Part shown: piece after piece, positions 1-5,463 of the stretch
Layout of the letters: each line of letters starts with the position of its first letter
How positions within the stretch are numbered: the first letter of the stretch is position 1
Assembly: GCA_011390075.1 (NCBI GenBank)
Contig: JAABTA010000045.1
Location: 1 to 7,307, forward strand
Length of the DNA: 7,307 bases
Reading direction: 5' to 3'
Origin: Helicobacteraceae bacterium
GTDB taxonomy: Bacteria; Campylobacterota; Campylobacteria; Campylobacterales; SZUA-545
Notes under the pieces: model-generated
Told to the model about the DNA's origin: nothing
The model's database searches: none
What the model saw: only the letters and a program-made list of their open reading frames with translations
Made by a program: the position numbers and the translations under genes

Positions 1-22
1 CAATCATTTAGATGAGTTCTCA

Positions 23-229
23 ATGGATAAATTATCATTAAGTCAGTTAGAACAGCATCTATTTTCAGCAGCGGATATTTTGCGTGGCAAAATGGAAGCT
101 AGTGAGTTTAAAGAGTATATTTTTGGGATGCTATTTTTAAAAAGACTTTCTGACCAATATGATTATGAATATGAAAAAGTAAGTAACGAATACAAAACTC
201 AAGATCATGATGAAGAGACTATTTACTAA
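23..229 (+). pseudogene. hsdM: Truncated HsdM: N-terminal piece of a type I restriction-modification DNA methyltransferase subunit
   Basis: The 68 residues match the conserved N-terminal helical domain of HsdM, the modification subunit of type I restriction systems. Seen directly: LSQLEQHLFSAADILRGKM followed by EFKEYIFGMLFLKRLSDQYD, both hallmark stretches of that domain. HsdM is normally about 500 aa and carries an N6-adenine methyltransferase domain with a catalytic NPPY/F motif. Here a TAA at 227-229 ends the frame before any of that, and no frame in the next 280 bases resumes HsdM-like sequence, so no methylation activity is expected. The start is uncertain: ATG 23 fits the family, but the frame is open to the window edge (residues NHLDEFS precede it) and no clear Shine-Dalgarno sequence is visible. 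It is most likely the scar of a deleted R-M locus. A functional small protein made only of the HsdM N-domain is a less likely alternative. Confidence 0.8.
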
Positions 230-271
230 TTGTCAGATGATCGATAAAACTCATCAGTTAATATTATAATT

Positions 272-300
272 TTGGTTAGTTTTAGTCATATCTTTATAAT
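272..300 (+). promoter_or_regulatory. Candidate sigma-70 promoter for the AAA+ operon
   Basis: TTGGTT (272-277), a 17-base spacer and a perfect TATAAT (295-300) make a plausible promoter firing towards the AAA+ gene, with a start near 307 and a leader of about 205 bases. Similar AT-rich boxes nearby (265-270, 314-319, 475-480) make the exact choice uncertain. Confidence 0.3.
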
Positions 301-476
301 TAAATATAGTATGCATAATCCTGGTGGTCGTTTGACAATTGTAGTGCTCCTTTGTACTCTGAGGAATTTTATGAAGAGAAAGAAAATATCTACAGATAAT
401 CTGATAGATGTGTAACCAGTTTACATATATTTATAACTGATTAAACCAGACAAGAAGATGTCTAGTACCTAGTTCA

Positions 477-510
477 TAATCTCCTTAAGCAAATTGATTA
501 AGGAGTATTA
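477..510 (+). promoter_or_regulatory. Hairpin sequestering the Shine-Dalgarno of the AAA+ gene
   Basis: CTCCTTAA (481-488) is the exact reverse complement of TTAAGGAG (498-505), with a 9-base loop. After one bulged base (506) the stem extends by four pairs, TAAT 477-480 with ATTA 507-510. The AAGGAG Shine-Dalgarno (500-505) lies wholly inside the stem, and the ATG (512) begins two bases after it. In the transcript this should lower translation unless the stem is melted or refolded. There is no U-tract, so it is not an intrinsic terminator. As DNA it could also be a dyad operator. Confidence 0.55.
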
Positions 511-511
511 A

Positions 512-2647
512 ATGAGACGAAGAAGAAAATCTAGAGTAGCTTTAAAAGACAATGCAGATCTTAACAACATATTAGCAAAAGACTTAATAGAGCTTTGGTC
601 TTTAAGAACCATAGTTAAACTAGGAGGTATTAATGAGTTTGTAGCAAGAGAAGACTATTTTAGTAATGACGAGCTTGCCTCTTTCCTCGGACTTGAAAGC
701 TTCTTAGAAGATGATGCTGAGTTTAAGAAAAGTGACATATTTACTATCTTAAATAAAAGACTCAAAGAGATAGAGTTAAAGCCACTTCCTAAACCATCCA
801 ATACCTTACAAAAGAATATTAAGAAAATAACTAAGCTAGTAGAGCTCTCACAAACTGAGATTGATATTCTAACTCTGGCTATCTATGTCGGCTATACTGA
901 AGAGCTAGCTAAAGCAACAGATACACTAGGAGATCTATCAACGGATAAAACTTTTAGGGTTGTTTCTGCACTGCTTGACATACCTCTAAACAGTGTGCAA
1001 AATGCCTTCTCTTCAAGCTCCAATTTAGCAAAATCTGCTCTTGTTTTAGTAGATAGAGACTGGGATAGAAACCTAAGAGATAAGCTAGAGACTATCTCAA
1101 AAGAGTTTGCTGATAAGATGATTAATCTTGATGAACCTGTAGAAGAACTTCTTAGAGACTCCTTTAGAAAAACTAGTTCGCCTTCTTTGAAGATTGATGA
1201 CTATTCTCATATAAAAAAAGATACGGATATTCTCTCTAACTTTTTAAAAAATGCTATTAAAGATAAAAGACAAGGTACTAATATACTGCTGTATGGTCCT
1301 CCAGGAACAGGTAAAACAGAACTTGTAAAAACTCTTGAAAAGCTACTTAAAACAGAACTTTATGAAATTAGTTATACCGATAAAGACGGTGACCCTAGCA
1401 ATGAAAAAGAGAGACTCAAAGCTTTAAAAACAGCTCAGGCATTTTTGCAGAAGAAAAAAGTACTTTTAATGTTTGATGAAACAGAAGATGTATTTGATTA
1501 TGACGGTAATCCATTAATGGGTTCTACGAGAAAGAAACAGAGTAATAAAGCCTGGCTCAACAGAATTTTAGAAGAGAATAGTTTGCCTACTGTGTGGATT
1601 ACTAATAATGTCCATGGTATTGACAACGCACTAGTAAGAAGATTTGATCTTAGTATTCAGATACCTATTCCTCCTAAAAAAAGAAGAAAAGAGATCATCA
1701 AAGATAAATGTGGGGATCTCGTAAGTAATAGAGATCTAAAAAAGCTTGCAAAAAATCCACACATATCGCCAGCAGTTATAGACAAAGCTGCAGAAGTTGT
1801 TAAGAGCATACAAGATACTACACCTAACACTTCCAAAGCAATAAAAAAGATTGTAAACAATACTCTAAAAGCCCAAGGATATATTGATTGGACAAAGATT
1901 TTTAGTGATAAAGAGAGAAAGAAAAAAGAGAAAAGCAATCTTCCTTCTCACTACAATCCATCGTATATAAATACCCAAACAGATCTTGATGAGCTGGCAA
2001 AAGGAATCAAACAAAATCCCAATGCAAGACTCTGTCTTTATGGTCCTCCTGGGACTGGCAAAAGTGCCTATGGAAAGTATTTAGCAGAGTATTTAAAAAG
2101 ACCTTTTATTCTAAAAAAGGGAAGCGACCTTATCTCTAAATGGGTAGGAGATACAGAAAAAAACATTGCTACAGCTTTTGAGGAGGCTAAAAAGAAAAAG
2201 GCGGTTTTGGTATTTGATGAAGTAGACTCATTCTTACAAGATAGAAGAGATGCTCAAAATAGTTGGGAAGTTACAAAAGTTAATGAGATGTTAGTTCAGA
2301 TGGAGAACTTTAATGGAATCTTCATAGCTACGACAAATCTTATGGATGGCCTCGACCAAGCTAGTATTAGAAGATTTGATTTAAAAATGGAGTTTGGATA
2401 TCTAAAAGAAGATCAAGCATGGGAACTGTTTCAAGATGAGTGTAAAGCTTTAAAAATAGAAGCGCCAAAAAAAGATCTTAAAACGGATGTTAAGGGCATA
2501 AGTAGTGTTACTCCAGGAGATTTTGCAGCGATAAGAAGACAGAACCGTTTTCGTCCTATTAAAAGCGCCAAGGAACTTTATCAAAGAGTTTTAGATGAGT
2601 GTAAAGTTAAAAATGAAGACTCCTCTAGGAAACTGGGGTTTATGTAA
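512..2647 (+). CDS. Double-AAA+ ATPase (Cdc48-like architecture)
   Basis: A 711-aa ATPase with two AAA+ modules in tandem, probably a cytoplasmic hexameric remodelling or unfolding machine. Seen directly: module 1 has Walker A GPPGTGKT (262-269), Walker B VLLMFDETED (317-326), a sensor-1-like WITNN (362-366) and the arginine pair in VRRFD (375-379). Module 2 has Walker A GPPGTGKS (511-518), Walker B AVLVFDEVDS (564-573), sensor-1 ATTN (606-609) and IRRFD (619-623). A lid-like segment, HISPAVIDKAAEVV (417-430), follows module 1, and TPGDF (667-671) follows module 2. The N-terminal 215 residues or so are mainly helical, Lys/Glu-rich and unrecognised, and may bind substrate or partner. No membrane segment is seen. 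The AAGGAG Shine-Dalgarno lies 6 bases before ATG 512 but inside a hairpin. The stop overlaps the next gene's start by one base, implying translational coupling. The fold and ATPase activity are secure; the substrate is unknown. Confidence 0.9.
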   Translation: MRRRRKSRVALKDNADLNNILAKDLIELWSLRTIVKLGGINEFVAREDYFSNDELASFLGLESFLEDDAEFKKSDIFTILNKRLKEIELKPLPKPSNTLQKNIKKITKLVELSQTEIDILTLAIYVGYTEELAKATDTLGDLSTDKTFRVVSALLDIPLNSVQNAFSSSSNLAKSALVLVDRDWDRNLRDKLETISKEFADKMINLDEPVEELLRDSFRKTSSPSLKIDDYSHIKKDTDILSNFLKNAIKDKRQGTNILLYGPPGTGKTELVKTLEKLLKTELYEISYTDKDGDPSNEKERLKALKTAQAFLQKKKVLLMFDETEDVFDYDGNPLMGSTRKKQSNKAWLNRILEENSLPTVWITNNVHGIDNALVRRFDLSIQIPIPPKKRRKEIIKDKCGDLVSNRDLKKLAKNPHISPAVIDKAAEVVKSIQDTTPNTSKAIKKIVNNTLKAQGYIDWTKIFSDKERKKKEKSNLPSHYNPSYINTQTDLDELAKGIKQNPNARLCLYGPPGTGKSAYGKYLAEYLKRPFILKKGSDLISKWVGDTEKNIATAFEEAKKKKAVLVFDEVDSFLQDRRDAQNSWEVTKVNEMLVQMENFNGIFIATTNLMDGLDQASIRRFDLKMEFGYLKEDQAWELFQDECKALKIEAPKKDLKTDVKGISSVTPGDFAAIRRQNRFRPIKSAKELYQRVLDECKVKNEDSSRKLGFM

Positions 2648-3177
2648 TGTTAAAGCTTTCGCAAGATTTATCTATTCTCTCCATTCGTCCAAGATGGGGT
2701 AATTCAGTTTCAATGTATGAATATATCTATGTTTTTAAGTACAAAGAGATCTTTCTTGAGCTTGAAGTGCAACTGTCCAAGTTAGGGTACAGCAATGAAG
2801 ACAAAGTATTAATAATAAATTTTGGGTATTCACTGAATTTTTATAAAGAAAATTGCAAAGAGCTGAACTTTGAACTTATTAGTAACTATGGAGAAGATGA
2901 TGGAAGAGCAACAAAAGAGCATTTAGATGGAAAGGAGGCAAGGGAAATAGTTAGAAGATTTATCAAAAAAAGATTGGAGCTCTATCTTAAAAATATCTTT
3001 CCAGCAATCGTTGTTAGAGGACCACTCAATGATAAAAAAGCTTCTCTTCCTAGGTACCAGGAACTAGATGAAGCTTTTTGGGAATATGGTTATAAAAAGA
3101 GAGTTTTTGCTTTGAATGAGTTGGGGAATGTACAAGAGTGTCACCATCTTATAAGAGAGGGGGATAGATACTTTTAG
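2647..3177 (+). CDS. Unrecognised 176-aa protein coupled to the AAA+ ATPase
   Basis: I do not recognise the family. The protein is soluble-looking, with no signal peptide or membrane span, and rich in aromatic and charged residues. An N-terminal mixed region (RPRWGNS at about 15-21, then Tyr-rich MYEYIYVFKYK) leads to a predicted long basic/acidic helix (EAREIVRRFIKKRLELYL) and a conserved-looking C-terminal block beginning FPAIVVRGPLNDKKASLPRY. It ends in EGDRYF. The ATG shares one base with the TAA of the ATPase gene (TAATG). GGGG (2635-2638) and AGGA (2627-2630) upstream are the only Shine-Dalgarno candidates, so reinitiation after the ATPase is likely. This tight coupling suggests a partner, adaptor or substrate-recognition subunit of the ATPase; that role is inference. 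An internal ATG (codon 23) is an alternative start but would lose the overlap. Confidence 0.85.
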   Translation: MLKLSQDLSILSIRPRWGNSVSMYEYIYVFKYKEIFLELEVQLSKLGYSNEDKVLIINFGYSLNFYKENCKELNFELISNYGEDDGRATKEHLDGKEAREIVRRFIKKRLELYLKNIFPAIVVRGPLNDKKASLPRYQELDEAFWEYGYKKRVFALNELGNVQECHHLIREGDRYF

Positions 3178-3312
3178 GTGTATGCAAAAAAAGAACAGAT
3201 GTTTGAACAGGTAAGGTATTTGGCGGTATGAAAATAGATATAAATGAAGAGCAAAATATGCATAGGAGTTCTAAGAGATTTTTGATCTGGTTTTACAGCA
3301 AAAGGAGATGTC

Positions 3313-3726
3313 ATGGAATCTAAACTATTCAAATTCCATCTGTTCAAAAAAATGAAATTCCTTTATTACAGAAAAATTAGTAAAGAATGTTTTAAGGAAC
3401 TGTTGCAGGCAATAGAGAGCAAGGATTGTGTATCAATAGAGCTAATACTTCAATACAAACTTACAAATCCAAACAGAAGAAATCGTGACTGTGCAACTCC
3501 CTTGATGCTCGCTGCTGGAAAAGCAAATAGTGGAGCTGTCAAAATTCTCTTAGAGTACGGCGCAGATCCAAACCTTACAGACAAAGATGGTTGGAGTGCT
3601 AAAACTTGGGCAATTTTTAGAGGGGATCAGGAGACAATAAAACATTTTCAAGGCTTGTCAATATTTAGTACCTCAAGAAAAGGGTTTAGCAACTCAATTA
3701 TGGGATTATTCCCTGCAAAATTATAA
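3313..3726 (+). CDS. Small ankyrin-repeat protein
   Basis: A 137-aa protein with one textbook ankyrin repeat and two weaker flanking ones. Residues 59-91 hold the core: TPLMLAAGKANSGAVKILLEYGADPNLTDKDG shows the TPLxxAA helix start, the VKxLLExGADPN loop and the beta-hairpin DKDG, here split by position as 62-71 and 74-93. Residues 27-58 (FKELLQAIESKD, ELILQY) form a capping repeat, and 92-113 form a third degenerate one. Ankyrin repeats bind other proteins; no enzymatic domain is present. The N-terminus is basic and aromatic (FKFHLFKKMKF), with no clear signal peptide. AAGGAG at 3302-3307 sits 5 bases before ATG 3313, a strong start. It lies 135 bases downstream of the 176-aa gene on the same strand with no terminator in between, so co-transcription with the ATPase is possible. 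Function beyond protein binding is unknown. Confidence 0.85.
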   Translation: MESKLFKFHLFKKMKFLYYRKISKECFKELLQAIESKDCVSIELILQYKLTNPNRRNRDCATPLMLAAGKANSGAVKILLEYGADPNLTDKDGWSAKTWAIFRGDQETIKHFQGLSIFSTSRKGFSNSIMGLFPAKL

Positions 3727-3817
3727 ATTCGCATAATGCAATAGCCCAAAGAAAAACCTAGGGAATCAAGACTAACATTATATTTTCGTATAAAATAGCA
3801 ATGATTTTCTAGTAATA

Positions 3818-4558
3818 CTAAATATAGTTTTTACTATTTTCCAAATGTTGTAATAATGGAGTCTCTTTATCAATGTTATTTATATCACCTATCCATATTT
3901 TATGAATAAAATCAACATTTTTAAACTGATTAATTTGCTCTTTTGAAATAATAATCACATCTAAACTTGATAAGCCTTGTAGGACATCTATAATATTGTT
4001 GATATTTGTATATGAGATATTGATTGTTTTTAACAAATTTAAATTTATTATTTCATTGTGTATGGTTTCTATTTCACCATTTTCAGATATGTCTAAAATT
4101 TCTAAACTTATAAGTTCAAAAAGCTCTACTGGAAGAGATCTTAAAGATAAACCACACAAATAGAGTTCTTTTATTTTTTTCATACTGTTTATATAGGTTG
4201 GTAGATTTTCTATGTAGCTCATAGATAAATCTAAGAATTTTAGATTAGGTAACTCAAATAGTTCTCTTGGTAATGTGTTTCTAAGATTTCTAAGATCCAT
4301 GCTTAGTGCTTCTAAGTTAATGAGATTTCCAATTTCTTTTGGTAGTTGCTCCACATTAGACTGTCCTAAATTTAATTGTTTTAAATTTACTAGCTCAAAA
4401 ATTTCAATGGGTAGACTATTATCAACTGCTATCAATGATAAATATTTCAAATTGTTCAGATGCTCTTTTGTTTGTGGATAATCTGTATAAGTATAATTGT
4501 CATGATATTCATACTTTAAAATTAATTCAATAATCTTTTCTTCAAATGTTTTATGCAA
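3818..4558 (-). CDS. Leucine-rich-repeat protein
   Basis: A 246-aa protein made almost entirely of leucine-rich repeats of 23-24 residues. After a short helical N-cap (1-33) the repeats run at about 34-56, 57-79, 80-103, 104-126, 127-149, 150-173, 174-196 and a degenerate last one from 197. Repeat 2 shows the pattern clearly: LKQLNLGQSNVEQLPKEIG (60-78), with the xxLPxxI ending of bacterial and plant-type intracellular LRRs. The solenoid should form a concave binding surface; no catalytic domain, signal peptide or anchor is visible. The frame begins at TTG 4558, since the only upstream ATG (starting MEQYFA) is out of frame and stops at once. No good Shine-Dalgarno precedes the TTG, so the start is uncertain. 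The gene converges with the ankyrin gene, and its base composition is even more AT-rich than that of the ATPase gene. It is probably an interaction or sensor module. Confidence 0.85.
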   Translation of the reverse strand: MHKTFEEKIIELILKYEYHDNYTYTDYPQTKEHLNNLKYLSLIAVDNSLPIEIFELVNLKQLNLGQSNVEQLPKEIGNLINLEALSMDLRNLRNTLPRELFELPNLKFLDLSMSYIENLPTYINSMKKIKELYLCGLSLRSLPVELFELISLEILDISENGEIETIHNEIINLNLLKTINISYTNINNIIDVLQGLSSLDVIIISKEQINQFKNVDFIHKIWIGDINNIDKETPLLQHLENSKNYI

Positions 4559-4624
4559 AATATTGTTCCATAATTTATAACCTTTTAACTTTTACTTCCA
4601 CTAAAAATTAAGACAACACCTTAG

Positions 4625-4738
4625 TCATTTAATTTCAACCTGAATCTTACCATCTCGCTGCTTTTTTATCCATTCCAAGTAGACACTCAAAACTCGAGAT
4701 AGCACACTAGTAATAGCAAATATAAGTTGTAAAATTTC
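4625..4738 (-). pseudogene. Possible degraded coding fragment (hydrophobic helix plus basic tail)
   Basis: On the minus strand, 37 codons ending in TGA (4625-4627) read like genuine protein: a hydrophobic helix (ILQLIFAITSVLSRVLSVYL) followed by EWIKKQRDGKIQVEIK, a basic turn and a short strand. A TAG (4739-4741) interrupts the frame immediately upstream, and no ATG or Shine-Dalgarno is present. It may be the C-terminal scrap of a lost gene. The helix, basic turn and strand order weakly recalls effector-associated (EACC1-like) domains of conflict systems, but the match is by eye only and chance cannot be excluded. Confidence 0.25.
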
Positions 4739-4811
4739 CTAAAAAGAAATACCAGACACAAAGTTGTCTTCGTTTACAGTTATTCTCTAATAAAAAGGAT
4801 GGAAACTAAGT

Positions 4812-5381
4812 ATGAAAAATGATGAAGTTAAAATTGATAGAGTAGATGATATCAAAGAAAATCACCTCATTGTAGAATTCCAAGATAGGAAACCTACAAC
4901 AAAAGAGTTGAAAAAATATCGATTGCTGTATCAATGCCCTATGGACACCTTAGATTCAATACTTAAATCTTTTTCAAATAGTATCACAGGTATTGAATAT
5001 CAAACTATAGAACTTCCACAAAAAGCTGCAGATATCTTCATCAACTATACTGAAAAAGGATTTAGTATTCATGTAGATAATTATAGAGATTTAAATCAGT
5101 GTTTAGCCAAAACAGACGAAGCACAAGTTGCGTTAGATCAGATTAATACAGTTTTAGATAAAAAAAATAGATTACTGTTTCTTATTGGACTAATAATTGT
5201 TGATTACTATTATTACTACATTGCAGGTTTTAATGAAACAAACAAACCTCTTGAATATCGTGATATAACAGAAGATCTGGAAATTAGTGAAGCTTTCTTG
5301 ACTCTACTGATACAAGATAAATCAATAAGCACTCCAAGAGGTTTAATTAAATTAGAAGATTTTTTTGAGAAAAGCTGTTGA
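4812..5381 (+). CDS. Stand-alone sigma-54 (RpoN)-like core-binding/HTH fragment protein
   Basis: A 189-aa protein that aligns by eye with the middle of RpoN. Residues 65-91 (IELPQKAADIFINYTEKGF and following) match the RpoN segment around PDxIV...G.(Y/F).V.LN. Residues 104-131 (AQVALDQINTVLDKKNRLL and following) match the A.WLIKSLE.RN.TLL.V...IV helix. Residues 146-179 (PLEYRDITEDLEI, then STPRGLIKLEDFF) match the RpoN HTH region that ends in TPRG(I/L)F.LK.FF. Normal RpoN is about 400-480 aa. Here the Gln/Leu-rich activator region, the first half of the core-binding domain and the C-terminal RpoN box (ARRTVAKYR) are missing, and no downstream frame supplies the box. The recognition helix (159-171) has lost the usual HEST.SR pattern. 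A Tyr run occupies 132-136. Candidate Shine-Dalgarno sites (AAAAAGG 4792-4798, GGAAAC 4801) are poorly spaced. A decoy or antagonist of RpoN at RNA polymerase core is possible; a decaying remnant is the alternative. Confidence 0.75.
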   Translation: MKNDEVKIDRVDDIKENHLIVEFQDRKPTTKELKKYRLLYQCPMDTLDSILKSFSNSITGIEYQTIELPQKAADIFINYTEKGFSIHVDNYRDLNQCLAKTDEAQVALDQINTVLDKKNRLLFLIGLIIVDYYYYYIAGFNETNKPLEYRDITEDLEISEAFLTLLIQDKSISTPRGLIKLEDFFEKSC

Positions 5382-5463
5382 TGCTTTAAAGGTGTTTTAT
5401 ATGCTACCAACATAATTTCCATCAGCCTCTTTATTGTTTTCTAATTTTACAACAGTAGCCTAA

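Larger units (their letters stand above)
230..511. other. Intergenic region between the hsdM remnant and the AAA+ gene
   Basis: This AT-rich, 282-base stretch has no credible gene. It contains several -10-like boxes (TATAAT at 265-270 and 295-300, CATAAT at 314-319 and 475-480), a TTGACA at 332-337 without a good -10 partner, and the SD-blocking hairpin described separately. The only ribosome-site-plus-ATG combination is a 14-codon micro-ORF at 371-415 (GAGGAA at 361-366, peptide MKRKKISTDNLIDV). It could be a leader peptide or the eroded start of a lost gene, but nothing supports translation. Confidence 0.6.

Noticed and set aside
332..360. TTGACA-N17-TACTCT as the ATPase promoter
   Set aside because: The -35 is perfect but the -10 matches at only three of six positions, so the 272-300 candidate was preferred, weakly.
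1657..1938. 93-codon minus-strand frame inside the ATPase gene
   Set aside because: It is antisense to well-conserved AAA+ sequence, and its Phe/Leu/Ser-rich product simply mirrors the Lys/Glu-rich coding strand.
3178..3323. Two chained tiny ORFs after the 176-aa gene (GTG 3178-3231, then ATG 3228-3323, 31 codons)
   Set aside because: They overlap by ATGA, which looks tempting, but no well-placed Shine-Dalgarno is present, the second runs into the well-supported ankyrin start, and the peptides resemble nothing known.
3754..3773. CCC...GGG with CCTAGG between the ankyrin and LRR genes as a bidirectional terminator
   Set aside because: Only three pairs with a long loop; CCTAGG is just a short palindrome and no T-tract sits at the right place on either strand.
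4275..4481. 68-codon plus-strand frame inside the LRR gene
   Set aside because: It is the reverse of regular LRR repeats, with no Shine-Dalgarno and no recognisable product.
4754..4769. AGACA-N6-TGTCT dyad upstream of the RpoN-like gene
   Set aside because: A five-base dyad in an AT-rich gap with no matching partner elsewhere; too weak to call an operator.
5371..5387. AAAGC...GCTTT hairpin at the end of the RpoN-like gene as a terminator
   Set aside because: The stem is only five pairs, mostly A-T, and overlaps the stop codon; no U-run follows.
5216..5422. 68-codon minus-strand frame over the end of the RpoN-like gene
   Set aside because: It overlaps the conserved HTH part of the sigma-54-like protein; no supporting start site or similarity.
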